The notes under the pieces: model-generated
The model's input: the letters and a program-made list of their open reading frames with translations, nothing else
Database searches by the model: none
What the model was told of the DNA's origin: nothing
In this document: one piece after another, positions 8,724 to 18,240 of the stretch
Layout: the number at the start of each line of letters is the position of its first letter
Position numbering within the stretch: position 1 is the first letter of the stretch
Translations under genes and position numbers: made by a program
Source: Arcticibacter svalbardensis MN12-7
Lineage (GTDB): Bacteria > Bacteroidota > Bacteroidia > Sphingobacteriales > Sphingobacteriaceae
Direction of reading: 5' to 3'
DNA: 64,000 nucleotides
Assembly (NCBI RefSeq): GCF_000403135.1
Contig: NZ_AQPN01000049.1
Coordinates: 1 to 64,000, forward strand

Positions 8724-10037
8724 TTATTCAAGATTCCCGGTAAAGAAAAATAGTGGACGTTGCTGACTTGTCAGCTGGCCAAGTAAGGAAGTACCCGAAT
8801 TATAGTAATCCACTTTAAAACCATCCGTCTCTATATATTTTAGTATAGCAGCCATCTCTACTTCAATTAATGAGGCATTGCTATTTGAGGAGAGCCTTGT
8901 AAACTGGAATAATCCTGCTGAAGATTTAGTGTAGGAATAATCAAATGTTGCAAGGAAGTTATTTGCACCCTGAGCAATAACCAGAGTGATTCGCATTGCT
9001 TTAGCCGTACTGTTAAAACTAAACGTCATATCCTTCATTGTTAAACGATAGCGCCCGTTAAGAATAGCAAGCCTGCTTCTATTGTATTCAGTTACAAATA
9101 AAGGGGACGTTCCCGGAAGCGGATTGGTACCTGTACCCTGGGGTACGACTACATCAGCATATACTAGTCCCAGCAGCGCACTCAAAGGAGCAGTAGGAGC
9201 AGTTGATGCTTGTACCGGAATCCGGGTACTACCTGATAAGGCATAATAACTTTTAGATTCATCATCCCAGATCAATTCATCAATAGTTACGCTACCCAAG
9301 ACCAATGGAATGGCAAAATGAATTCCATAGGTAGTGAAGCTGAAAGCTGACCTGACTATTTTATCTTCATTATTTTCAGAGTAGATTAGGGCCAGTGCTT
9401 TATTTTCAGGAGAGATAATGGTTTCGTATTTTATATTCCCAATCTGCACAAAACTGAACGGTGTTCCTTCAGTATAGGTTTCAGCGTTTATGTGCATTTG
9501 AAGTAGAGCACCTGCCTTGTAAGCATCAGCTTCGGCCTTAGTAGCCCTTACCATTATGAGCTTGCTCCCTAAATTATTCCCGGTAAGCTTGATGGTATCG
9601 GTGCTTACGGAATCAATAGAAAACTCAAAATCGGAATACCGTCCATAACCTGCATCCCCTCCCAGTATATCTGGATCGGGGTCTGCTAGCAAGTGGAGAT
9701 AGGAATAGGTATCAAATAAAATGGAAGGTTTTTGTACCGCTTTTAACCTATAAGAGCTTTCCGCAATGACAGTAGATGACTCATCACCTAAATCGGCATA
9801 CATCTTCACCCGGTTACTGGTGTTGAACTGAAACATAAAGCTGTAAGCTTCCTCACCATTGGTATATAAAAATGCCTTCCAGCCATTTTCTGCACCCGTG
9901 AGTTCTTCGCTATAAGCAGTCATGGCTTTATTCAACCGTTCGTCAGGGTTTTCCCCAAAGACTGATTTATTATCATCCTTTTTGCACGAAGCGAGCACAA
10001 GGACAAGAAACAGCATATATAAGTATGTCTTTTTCAT
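8724..10037 (-). CDS. DUF4302-like surface lipoprotein (copy 1)
   Basis: A 437-residue lipoprotein: signal peptide, lipobox VLASCKKDD, then the same module order as its neighbour (AYSEELTGAENGWKAFLYT, a strand with DLGDES, LIWDDESKSYYAL, YSYTKSSAGLFQFTRL and a final FFFTGNLE). The two copies look like an old tandem duplication rather than a recent one, since identity seems limited to scattered motifs. It lies 11 bp from the metallohydrolase stop and is therefore co-transcribed with it. It is likely displayed on the cell surface and may present or process the substrate imported by the upstream SusC/SusD. No catalytic motif is evident. Confidence 0.8.
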   Translation of the reverse strand: MKKTYLYMLFLVLVLASCKKDDNKSVFGENPDERLNKAMTAYSEELTGAENGWKAFLYTNGEEAYSFMFQFNTSNRVKMYADLGDESSTVIAESSYRLKAVQKPSILFDTYSYLHLLADPDPDILGGDAGYGRYSDFEFSIDSVSTDTIKLTGNNLGSKLIMVRATKAEADAYKAGALLQMHINAETYTEGTPFSFVQIGNIKYETIISPENKALALIYSENNEDKIVRSAFSFTTYGIHFAIPLVLGSVTIDELIWDDESKSYYALSGSTRIPVQASTAPTAPLSALLGLVYADVVVPQGTGTNPLPGTSPLFVTEYNRSRLAILNGRYRLTMKDMTFSFNSTAKAMRITLVIAQGANNFLATFDYSYTKSSAGLFQFTRLSSNSNASLIEVEMAAILKYIETDGFKVDYYNSGTSLLGQLTSQQRPLFFFTGNLE

Positions 10038-10048
10038 GTTGATCTTTT

Positions 10049-10903
10049 TTATTGGGTGATTACTTGAGCAAGCTCTGTTTGAACATCCGTTTGAAGTTTA
10101 TAGAAGTCAATTTTCCATGAATCTTTGAAGTACTTGACCACTATTTGTTCTTTTTGTCTTAAAATAGGCTGTACAGCTACTGGTGAGCTGGCTACGATTT
10201 CATCAAAACCATCGCGACCTTCGATCAGCATAGTGGAAATCATTTCTACAAAATCTTCATCAGGACCAGATCGTGCATAACTAGTCACAAAGCCTAATTC
10301 ATTTGCTTCAGCATCAGAATAATTAAACCAGGTGACCGAATATTTTCCTACGGATATATTTTTATAGGCAACCGGATAGAGGATAGTTTGATGAAGGATG
10401 TGTGCAAACTCATGATGAATGGTGTGCAACTGTTGTTTCACTTCAGCGACATTATTATATTCGAAAGCATTTACCTTATAGAGGACGATCTTCCTACCAC
10501 CTTCTGCTGTTCCTAGAGTAATGGTATTGTTGGCATTAAAGGAAGGACTTCCAACAAGCACAAACTGTTTAGGAGCATATTTCTTAATGAAAGCATCACC
10601 GGCCTCCTTTGTATATGGATCGATCCAAACCTTCTTTACCGCGTTCATCAGGGGTATTACTTTGTTCTCCATAACGGGCACCAGATTTTTATCCTGATCA
10701 AGTTCAAACCGGTCAAAGCGATATTTTACATCAATGTTGTAAGGTTGTACGTAGTTGGTCGACAACCAGTCATCCAGAGGGCCTTTAACCCAGGTCTCGC
10801 CTCCAAGTCCTACGATATCACCTGTCAGGTCTTCCTCTTTGGTACAGGAGGCAAAGCTGGCAATGAATGCAAGGAGTATTATATAGAGTTGTTTCTTTTT
10901 CAT
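10049..10903 (-). CDS. substrate import-associated zinc metallohydrolase lipoprotein
   Basis: From the ATG at 10903 the product is 284 residues. An upstream ATG at 11038 would bury it in the SusD gene and hide the signal peptide, so it is rejected. The signal peptide ends in a lipobox (AFIASFASCTKEED). The zinc site is HEFAHILHQ, an HExxHxxH motif, in the middle of the protein. This is the lipoprotein metallohydrolase family known to sit beside SusC/SusD pairs in Bacteroidota. It may be a surface peptidase or related hydrolase that trims the ligand before import. The 55-bp gap from the SusD stop is A+T-rich. Operon context: SusC-SusD-this-DUF4302-DUF4302. Confidence 0.85.
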   Translation of the reverse strand: MKKKQLYIILLAFIASFASCTKEEDLTGDIVGLGGETWVKGPLDDWLSTNYVQPYNIDVKYRFDRFELDQDKNLVPVMENKVIPLMNAVKKVWIDPYTKEAGDAFIKKYAPKQFVLVGSPSFNANNTITLGTAEGGRKIVLYKVNAFEYNNVAEVKQQLHTIHHEFAHILHQTILYPVAYKNISVGKYSVTWFNYSDAEANELGFVTSYARSGPDEDFVEMISTMLIEGRDGFDEIVASSPVAVQPILRQKEQIVVKYFKDSWKIDFYKLQTDVQTELAQVITQ

Positions 10904-10958
10904 CGTTTTAATTTTTTTGAGGATAAATACATATTCGGGATCATAAGCCGGTGTATGG

Positions 10959-12410
10959 TTATCTTGGGTTAAGTTCAATTCCTGCCTGTGCTGCTTCCTG
11001 TGGAATCTGGAATACGCGGCGCGGATCATTAGCACCAAGAATTATTGGGGTAGTGGTACCCAGAATATTATGCGATACAGGAATATTATGCCTCAGCATA
11101 TCGAACCATCTTAATCCTTCATGCATAAATTCACCCCTTTTAAAATTAAGGATCGTTTGAATCAAAGCCGTCTTAATATCTAAGCTATTGTAATAGGTGA
11201 GTGCTTTAGATGTAGTAAGTTCATCTGATCCAGGATCATAATCCTCTATTCGTGTACTCAAAAAGACATTAACGAGATTTACCGCTTCCTGGTAATTCCC
11301 TAATTCTACGTAGGCTTCCGCTTGATTAAACAGTACTTCTTCTGAAGTAAATAAAGGCACCATATTGTAAGCATCCCCGATTTGAGAGTTGGCATCTTCT
11401 CTTACAAAATGTTCATAAAACTTTGGAATATTGTAAACGAATTCTGTTCCTCCATACACCTGGTAAGCCAGACCAGTTCTAACCGGATTTTTAATTCCCA
11501 AAGCGTCTGTTAATACAGAAACAGAAAGGCCATAACGATAAGAGGCAAAATTCCTTCCCCAATAAGATGGTGTTTCCACGAGTAAGAGATTGGCATTTTC
11601 GGTAGACTGGGTATAGGTAGATTGGAGTTCATAATAAGTCAACGCCAGGTAAGTACTATTAATAGGCCTCAAATTGGCTGCAATAGTTCCAGTAGGGAAG
11701 GCGGCATTAGCATAGGTCAGTACTTTGGCATAATCTTTCTTAAAGAGATAAAAACGAGTAGCGAATGCATTGGCAGCTATGCTATTAAAATGAAACTTCG
11801 GAATTTTATAATAGGAATCCTTGATTAAAGGCAGACCTTCTGTTAAGTCCTTTTCAATCATCTCATATACATATTGCACTGTCTTTCTTTCATACTTGGC
11901 GGTAACTACATGTTCGGGACTAGTCACATAAGGAATGCCAGGGTCAGAAGATGCGGTAGCCTGGTTATATGCTTTAGAGAAAAAGGTAACCAACATAAAA
12001 TGAGCATAAGCGCGGGCTACTAATGCCTCACCTCTTAAATTGGCCGTTGCCGCTTCCTCGGGTAAAAGGTCGAGTGCATGCAATGCTTCATTAGATGCTG
12101 CGATGGCTGCATAACAGGCGTTCCAATAATAATCAGGGGATCCTTCTTCTTTGCTTTGCACATCATTAAACAGGTAAGGGCTCTGATTTTTTACATCTAC
12201 CATTCCGCCACCTTTATCACCTGCGTTGTCTGATATAGATTCTGCAAAGGTGATATAGTCCCCTTTAGGGTAGGCAGTAGCAAGAAGTTCGGAAATCTTT
12301 TCCGTCGTATTTAAAGTGCTTCGTTGATCTGGAGTTTGCTCCAGGTATTTTTCACATCCTGATAAAATGATCAGCATGCATAAAGAGATATATCGTAATG
12401 TCTTGTTCAT
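10959..12410 (-). CDS. SusD/RagB-family nutrient-binding lipoprotein
   Basis: A 483-residue outer-membrane lipoprotein with lipobox MLIILSGCEKYLEQTPDQ. It carries typical SusD features: an N-terminal LEQTPD motif, TPR-like helices (YWNACYAAIAASNEAL, LRGEALVARAYAHFMLV), and a C-terminal region with FNQAEAYVELGNYQEAV and RGEFMHEGLRWFDMLRHN. SusD forms the lid of the SusC channel and binds the substrate outside the cell. It is encoded 10 bp after the SusC stop. The substrate is not a recognisable polysaccharide because the operon has no glycoside hydrolase or lyase. Confidence 0.95.
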   Translation of the reverse strand: MNKTLRYISLCMLIILSGCEKYLEQTPDQRSTLNTTEKISELLATAYPKGDYITFAESISDNAGDKGGGMVDVKNQSPYLFNDVQSKEEGSPDYYWNACYAAIAASNEALHALDLLPEEAATANLRGEALVARAYAHFMLVTFFSKAYNQATASSDPGIPYVTSPEHVVTAKYERKTVQYVYEMIEKDLTEGLPLIKDSYYKIPKFHFNSIAANAFATRFYLFKKDYAKVLTYANAAFPTGTIAANLRPINSTYLALTYYELQSTYTQSTENANLLLVETPSYWGRNFASYRYGLSVSVLTDALGIKNPVRTGLAYQVYGGTEFVYNIPKFYEHFVREDANSQIGDAYNMVPLFTSEEVLFNQAEAYVELGNYQEAVNLVNVFLSTRIEDYDPGSDELTTSKALTYYNSLDIKTALIQTILNFKRGEFMHEGLRWFDMLRHNIPVSHNILGTTTPIILGANDPRRVFQIPQEAAQAGIELNPR

Positions 12411-12420
12411 GATGTACTAT

Positions 12421-15400
12421 TTAAATACCTACTTTTAAAGAAAGAGTAAACTGACGCGGCATGGGTAAAGCAACACCTCCTGCTCCATAGAACTCTGGAT
12501 CTTGTCCGTTCAATTGTGAATCTGAATAGATCAGGAACAGGTTATTCCCTACTACACTTACGGAGGCATTATTAAACCCGATCTTACTCATCTGCTTTTG
12601 TGGCAACAGATAAGATAAAGAGACCTGTTTCATTCGTACGAATCCTCCATCTGCAACGCGTTCTGTCGAATAATTGTAGTTATTATATGGGTAGGCACTT
12701 TGTAACCGGTATTGAGTGGTTACATCCAGAATAGAGGGCACATTGGTTATTGCTTCATCTCCAGGCAACATCCATCTGTTCAGAAATGCTTTGGGCATGG
12801 CATCAAGGTCGTTGTAACTTGGCTGATCATTATATAAACTACTTTTAAAAGCAGAGGCCAGTCTGATCTTGTTCCCGGCACTAAAGGTGATTAATGCGGA
12901 TAGTGATACATTTTTAAAGCGGATGGAGTTAAACCAACCTCCATTTACGGTTGGATCAATAGCTCCTTCATATTTCAGGTATTGGGTCTGATCACTTTGC
13001 AGATATACATTATTACTCTCCTCACCCTTTTCGTTAATAAATGTTGGTGATCCGTCTGCTGGATTTAATCCAACAAACTGGATGGAGAATAGTCCGCGGT
13101 ACGGATACCCTTCTTTAGGTCCTCCATCAGCAGTAACCATATCCCAGATTTGCGGATTATTTTTCAGATTGGTAATCACTCCTTTATTGTATCCGAATGT
13201 AACTTGTGTACGCAGGTCCAGTTCTTTTTTCTTGATAATGCCACCACCCAATGTTACTTCTACACCATTCGATTTCATATCAGCGTAGTTTGCACTTTTT
13301 TCATACTGACCACCAATTGCAGATGTACGGATTGGGCTGATCAGGTCAAAGCTCTGGTGATTGTAATAGTCAGCCGTAAGGGTCAGCCTTTCATCAAAAA
13401 AGGCGATATCAAACCCGGCATTGAACTTATATTGTTTTTCCCAGGTAAGCTCTGAGTTCTGCAGCTGATCAATGGAAATAATAGATTCCTGATCAGTCAA
13501 ATATGGCCTTAGGGATATACTGTTTTTCAGCAGAAGACTGGAATTTTTGGCATTACCTAAATTTGCTGTTAAGCCGTACGAAGATCTTATGGTTAACCTG
13601 TTGATCATACTTTGCTTCTTCATAAATTCCTCGCCATCTACATTCCATGAGCCACTGACATTCCATGTTGGAAGCCAACGTGCTGACCGGTCTTCACCCA
13701 TTAAGTTAGAGCCGTCATAACGTAGCGTAGTGCTGAAATTATATTTATTATCATAAGAGTAAGACGCATTTGCCATATAAGCCAGGAAGCGATCAAAGTA
13801 CTTTTGTGCTCCATAATAGGACAAACTGTTTTCTACCCCTTTTTTAATGATATTGGGGTCAATGAAAGGAATCCCTCCCTTGTCAAATTGATAGCCATAT
13901 CCATCGAAGTTTTTATTCTGACGGTCAGCATAACGCATTTCCTGAACACCAAGGAGTCTGATGGAATGCAGAGAATTGATAGTCGTTCCCCATTCCAGGG
14001 AGTTCCTTAACAGATAACTGGTCAGATTGTCCTGATTGGTATTATAGAATCCACCATAAGGCAGAACCACAACAGGCTCAGCTTCCGGATTATTAGGATC
14101 CCGATATAAGAACCTGTTTCTTTCCCTGATTGTGGCATCGCCTGCTGCACGATAAGCCATAGGCATATTTGAGTTCTCCCTTACCTCGTGATCCTGATCA
14201 GTTTTGGCATATCTCACCGCACCAAGCAGATTATACTTAAATCCCTTAAAGATCTTATAGCTAAAATCTCCCTGCAGCTTTAAATCAATCATCGAGAGAT
14301 CAAGTGTATTATTATCAAGCTCATTGATAATATTAAAGGGAGCATAATTGCGTTGAAAATATTCCAGGTTACCGTTCTCATCATAAGGAGTCATGGTACG
14401 ACTGGTATTAATAGCATAACTGAAAGGATTGATATCAAAATCGCGATCGTACTTACCGGTTACGGCATTACTTACCCTTCCTACAGATCCGGGAGCCCGC
14501 TGATCGCGGATAGAACCCTGTGTGATCAATCCAAAGGAAATCTTATCCGATACATTAAAGTCTGCACGTACGTTTCCCGTAAACCGCTTTACATGATCAC
14601 CTATGGTCCATCCATTATCCTGCAGATAACTGGTGGAGACGTATAACTGCGATTTCTCCGTTCCTGAAGAAACGCTAAGCGAATGTTCCTGCATGAATGA
14701 GTTTTTAAACAGGACGTCAAACCAGTCTGTATTCGCACTGGCATATCGCTCTAAGAATCCTTTTTTAGCTTCCGTTGTATTCTGAAGACCAAAAGCACCC
14801 TCGGATTCATTATACTGTGTAATAAGGTCAGCCATCTTTAAAAAGACGCCGCCATTTTCACTTCTGGATACATCTGAGTAGTTTAACCAACCTTTACGAT
14901 CGAGTTCAGCATAGATAGACATCTGATCATGAGAGTTCATGATGTCGAACGTGTTATATGAAGGTTTAAGGTAACTGGAGAAGTTGGCAGTATAAGAAAC
15001 AAGGGGTTTGCCTATTTTACCACGTTTTGTGGTGATTACAATTACCCCATTCATGGCTCTTGCCCCGTATAAAGCAGTGGCTGCAGCATCTTTCAGAATT
15101 TGAAAGCTTTCTATATCATCCGGATTTAATCCAGCAACGGAAGAACCAATCAACGTATTAGGGTCTCCTGTAGAAAGTTGTTCATTCGAGATATTGATTA
15201 CATCTTCAATGATCACATTATCGACTACCCATAGTGGCTTATTGTCGCCAGTAATTGAAGTGGCTCCCCTGATCCTGATTTTAGGAGCAGCACCAAATGT
15301 ACCAGACACATTCTGCAAGGATACGCCTGCAACACGGCCTTCCAGCATTCTGCTGACATCATTTATTCCTTCTCTCCTTGATTCGGATGCTTTTATGGTA

Positions 15401-16050
15401 GTGGCCGCACCTGTAAACTTACGCCTGTCGATGTTTTGATAACCGGTTACAATGACTTCACTTAATGCGTTTACATCCTCTTCAAGTGTGACATTAATTG
15501 TTGATCTACCTCCTACAACAACTTCAACACTCTTAAATCCAATCATTGTAAATACGAGTGTGGCACCGTCACCTACTGTGATTGAATATTCACCATTCAT
15601 ACCTGAGGCTGTTCCATTTTTAGCTCCTTTTTCTCTGATGTAAACACCGGGAGTCGTCTCTGTACCGGTTTTAGTATGAATTTTCACCACACCGCTTACT
15701 CTTATAACTTTCGATGTTGCAGTCATCGCCTGTGCTTTAAGAATAATCTTATCCTCGATAATTTTATAGCTAATCCCATTTTCAGGTAACTGACTTAAAG
15801 CTTTTTCAAGCGGTGCAGCATTTTGATCGACGTTAATCTTCTTTTCCTTACTTAGCTGAGAGGCATCATATACAAAACTCACTTTGTACTGTTTCTCCAG
15901 GTTATGAATAAAGTCCTCTAATCTGGTTATTGACTTATTGTCTTTGGGGTTTCTTTCTGCGTGTACTGTTGCTCCTGTAAATACGATGGCAAATAAAAAG
16001 AGCAGCGTTCTCCATCTGTGTTTGTTTTTTTTGTAGAGCGTTTCATTCAT
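12421..16050 (-). CDS. SusC/RagA TonB-dependent outer-membrane transporter with STN domain
   Basis: A 1209-residue importer. After the signal peptide comes a secretin/TonB N-terminal STN domain (about 43-108, LEDFIHNLEKQYKVSFVYD), which usually contacts a FecR protein. A carboxypeptidase-like beta-sandwich follows (about 118-190), then the plug (VIVTGYQNIDRRKFTGA; NPDDIESFQILKDAAATALYG), and then the beta-barrel ending in a terminal strand with QFTLSLKVGI. The STN domain and the adjacent sigma/FecR pair imply that transport is coupled to transcription. The start codon lies 24 bp after the FecR stop. Confidence 0.96.
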   Translation of the reverse strand: MNETLYKKNKHRWRTLLFLFAIVFTGATVHAERNPKDNKSITRLEDFIHNLEKQYKVSFVYDASQLSKEKKINVDQNAAPLEKALSQLPENGISYKIIEDKIILKAQAMTATSKVIRVSGVVKIHTKTGTETTPGVYIREKGAKNGTASGMNGEYSITVGDGATLVFTMIGFKSVEVVVGGRSTINVTLEEDVNALSEVIVTGYQNIDRRKFTGAATTIKASESRREGINDVSRMLEGRVAGVSLQNVSGTFGAAPKIRIRGATSITGDNKPLWVVDNVIIEDVINISNEQLSTGDPNTLIGSSVAGLNPDDIESFQILKDAAATALYGARAMNGVIVITTKRGKIGKPLVSYTANFSSYLKPSYNTFDIMNSHDQMSIYAELDRKGWLNYSDVSRSENGGVFLKMADLITQYNESEGAFGLQNTTEAKKGFLERYASANTDWFDVLFKNSFMQEHSLSVSSGTEKSQLYVSTSYLQDNGWTIGDHVKRFTGNVRADFNVSDKISFGLITQGSIRDQRAPGSVGRVSNAVTGKYDRDFDINPFSYAINTSRTMTPYDENGNLEYFQRNYAPFNIINELDNNTLDLSMIDLKLQGDFSYKIFKGFKYNLLGAVRYAKTDQDHEVRENSNMPMAYRAAGDATIRERNRFLYRDPNNPEAEPVVVLPYGGFYNTNQDNLTSYLLRNSLEWGTTINSLHSIRLLGVQEMRYADRQNKNFDGYGYQFDKGGIPFIDPNIIKKGVENSLSYYGAQKYFDRFLAYMANASYSYDNKYNFSTTLRYDGSNLMGEDRSARWLPTWNVSGSWNVDGEEFMKKQSMINRLTIRSSYGLTANLGNAKNSSLLLKNSISLRPYLTDQESIISIDQLQNSELTWEKQYKFNAGFDIAFFDERLTLTADYYNHQSFDLISPIRTSAIGGQYEKSANYADMKSNGVEVTLGGGIIKKKELDLRTQVTFGYNKGVITNLKNNPQIWDMVTADGGPKEGYPYRGLFSIQFVGLNPADGSPTFINEKGEESNNVYLQSDQTQYLKYEGAIDPTVNGGWFNSIRFKNVSLSALITFSAGNKIRLASAFKSSLYNDQPSYNDLDAMPKAFLNRWMLPGDEAITNVPSILDVTTQYRLQSAYPYNNYNYSTERVADGGFVRMKQVSLSYLLPQKQMSKIGFNNASVSVVGNNLFLIYSDSQLNGQDPEFYGAGGVALPMPRQFTLSLKVGI

Positions 16051-16074
16051 AATCGATGAATTGTTATATAAGAT

Positions 16075-17037
16075 TTATTTGTTTTTTATAATGATGATGC
16101 TATCCTTTTGGTTAATCGTTAGCGGATAGGTCTCCTTGATGATCGCTAACACTTCATCAATAGTATTATCTTTAAAACGGGCATTAAACTTGTTGTATGA
16201 GGAAAGGGAATCTTGAATCTGAAAGCGAATGTGGTAGTAGTTTTCAAGACTACTAAAGACCTCTGAGAGAGGCGCATCAACAAAGTTGAGTTCATGAGTG
16301 AGCCATGCAAACGTACTTCCAGTTTTATCCTGATAACGTATTGTTTTTCGCTTTATGAAATCATATAGCAGCCCTTCTCCTGCTATTAGGATCGAAGTGT
16401 TTGAACCATTGGCTAATTCGAACTTTACTTTGCCTGTTTTTACGTTAAGCGCAATTTTTCCATCTGTATTCCTGATGTTAAAAGATGTACCGAGGACGGT
16501 AATTCGTGATGACTTAATATCGACAACAAAAGGATGTGTCTTATTGGGTGTAACTTTAAAAAAAGCTTCACCTCTGAGTAAATAAACCTTACGGACTGCT
16601 TCATTAAGCTTATTGGGATACTTGATGGAACTTCCTTCGGATAAATAGATTTTTGTACTGTCCTGGAGCGTAATGGAATCAACACCATTCTTTGCCGTTT
16701 TTTCCAGATAGATTACTTTTGAAGAGGCTGAATAGATCCAGTACGCCGCTCCCAAAAGCAGCACTATTGCTGCTACATTTCTTAACCAGTAGGTATATTT
16801 AAACCTTTTCTCTTTTTTCAACCGAAGTGAAAGTCTTGCTGTTGCCTGTTCAACATCAACCGCATTTAAACTACGAACCTCTGGAGCAAGATTCCAGAGA
16901 TAGACGATCTGGTTATAAAGATCAAGATTAGCTTCAGAGGCATTTTTTTGAGCTTCAATCTCTTCAAGGAGTAATTTATCCTCCGGATTGTTTAAATGTT
17001 TAACTATTTTTTCTAAAAACTCCTTATTTTCCTGCAT
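16075..17037 (-). CDS. FecR-family anti-sigma regulator
   Basis: A 320-residue inner-membrane protein. The N-terminal ~90 residues are cytoplasmic (sigma binding), a transmembrane helix follows (NVAAIVLLLGAAYWIYSAS), and the periplasmic part has the FecR domain (DSTKIYLSEGSSIKYPNKL, YLLRGEAFFKVTPNKTHPFVVD, ITVLGTSFNIR) and a C-terminal DUF4974-like domain (NFVDAPLSEVFSSLENYYHI). It should hold the upstream ECF sigma factor until the SusC STN domain signals substrate arrival. Encoded between the sigma gene and SusC. Confidence 0.95.
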   Translation of the reverse strand: MQENKEFLEKIVKHLNNPEDKLLLEEIEAQKNASEANLDLYNQIVYLWNLAPEVRSLNAVDVEQATARLSLRLKKEKRFKYTYWLRNVAAIVLLLGAAYWIYSASSKVIYLEKTAKNGVDSITLQDSTKIYLSEGSSIKYPNKLNEAVRKVYLLRGEAFFKVTPNKTHPFVVDIKSSRITVLGTSFNIRNTDGKIALNVKTGKVKFELANGSNTSILIAGEGLLYDFIKRKTIRYQDKTGSTFAWLTHELNFVDAPLSEVFSSLENYYHIRFQIQDSLSSYNKFNARFKDNTIDEVLAIIKETYPLTINQKDSIIIIKNK

Positions 17038-17201
17038 TTGTAGTATAAATTCATAGGAGAGACAATCAACTATCCCTTATACCACTAGTCAAATTGTAAA
17101 TTTTATTCATATTTTAACTAAAACATGGACGATATGGCACAAAATGATTAAAAAAGATATTTATTAGCAAAAAGAAAGATTTATAATTAGAAATATTTCA
17201 A

Positions 17202-17849
17202 TTAGGGCTTTGAATTCAAGAATAACTCTGAGCAACCTAAAAGTGTGGCAATGGCAATGCAGGCACTTGAATTATAGAGTGTAGTTGTAGTTGAAGCCTC
17301 CTGAAGCAACCTTGGACGCAATATTTTTAAGGCATTAACAATATGATTTTCTACTGTTTTTTCAGATATATTTAAAGCAACGGCTATCTCTTTGTATTTA
17401 AGCCCTTCAAAACGACTCATTTTAAAAATTCTGCGACATTGTTGAGGCAAACGCTCAATCTCTTTAAAGATAATTACTTTAAGCTCTTGCTCTTCATACA
17501 AATCCTGAATATAGGCATCAGTCATCTGCTCTGCTATAATAAAATGATGCCTCTCTATTGTCTTTTGCCTGCTCAGATAATTCAATGACTGATTAACAAC
17601 GGAACGATAAAGGTAGGGACGTAATACAGTGATAGAATCAAGACTGGATGGGTTTTCCCACATTTTAATAAATACGTCCTGAACAATTTCTTCGGCTACA
17701 AAGATATCCTTCACATATTTCTCAGCAGTTAACAGAAGCATTGGAAAATAGCTTGAATAAAGGAGCGTAAATATGCTATGATTAGCTTCTTTTAGGCCCA
17801 AAATCATTTCTTTTTCCGAATACTTCCCTATTCCTGAAATGTTTTTCAT
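17202..17849 (-). CDS. ECF RNA polymerase sigma factor
   Basis: A 215-residue sigma-70 family factor from the ATG at 17849. A longer frame to 17909 adds an unlikely leader. Region 2 is present (FTLLYSSYFPMLLLTAEKYVKD, with VAEEIVQDVFIKMWENP), and region 4 has a LuxR/sigma-4 helix-turn-helix (FEGLKYKEIAVALNISEKTVENHI). A poorly conserved hydrophobic tail follows. It is the first gene of the sigma-FecR-SusC-SusD locus. The 164-bp gap to FecR contains no terminator that I can see. Confidence 0.92.
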   Translation of the reverse strand: MKNISGIGKYSEKEMILGLKEANHSIFTLLYSSYFPMLLLTAEKYVKDIFVAEEIVQDVFIKMWENPSSLDSITVLRPYLYRSVVNQSLNYLSRQKTIERHHFIIAEQMTDAYIQDLYEEQELKVIIFKEIERLPQQCRRIFKMSRFEGLKYKEIAVALNISEKTVENHIVNALKILRPRLLQEASTTTTLYNSSACIAIATLLGCSELFLNSKP

Positions 17850-17964
17850 AGATCTATGCAATATAACAATCATTATTATTATATGAAAAGAACATGAATA
17901 ATTTATCAAGTTTTTAAAAAAGAGGTTTTAAAGATATAGTATCAACGAAATACTCAGCGTAGAT

Positions 17965-17998
17965 AACCGGCACAAATATCCTAAACTTTGTGCCGGTT
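17965..17998 (-). terminator. 12-bp stem hairpin after the Rieske remnant
   Basis: AACCGGCACAAA at 17965-17976 pairs perfectly with TTTGTGCCGGTT at 17987-17998 around a 10-base loop. It lies directly beyond the stop of the Rieske remnant, where an operon terminator would be expected. T-runs are short, so termination strength is uncertain. Confidence 0.65.
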
Positions 17999-18001
17999 TC
18001 G

Positions 18002-18240
18002 TTATGCGGTAACAGTGAATGCACTGCCTGAAATGGCCACGGTATAATTTTTCAATGCGGTTACAGCAGGGCCTTTTAAAACAGCACCAGCAGTGCTGAA
18101 TTCTCTAAAATGGTTGGAACAAATGAATTTTCCCTGAGCCGTATTGTAATTGATGGAAGTTCCCTGATGAGTACAGGCTACCTGAACGGCAGTAAATGAA
18201 TCTGTTGCATTGGCTTGCGCTAAGCGAACTAATGGGAAAG
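18002..18240 (-). pseudogene. Rieske (2Fe-2S) protein, C-terminal remnant
   Basis: The frame ending with the TAA at 18004-18002 reads FPLVRLAQANATDSFTAVQV, then ACTHQGTSINYN, FICSNHFREF and a final AISGSAFTVTA. This is the C-terminal half of a small Rieske protein: the iron-sulfur ligands CTH and CSNH are both kept. There is no start codon or N-terminal half. Upstream the frame runs into the DUF5777 remnant, which is in another frame (offset by one base). The two genes were therefore probably joined by a deletion. An intact version would be a secreted electron-transfer protein. Confidence 0.8.

Noticed and set aside
10951-11038. Upstream ATG giving the metallohydrolase a 45-residue leader
   Set aside because: The leader overlaps the SusD gene and hides a clean signal peptide and lipobox beginning at 10903.
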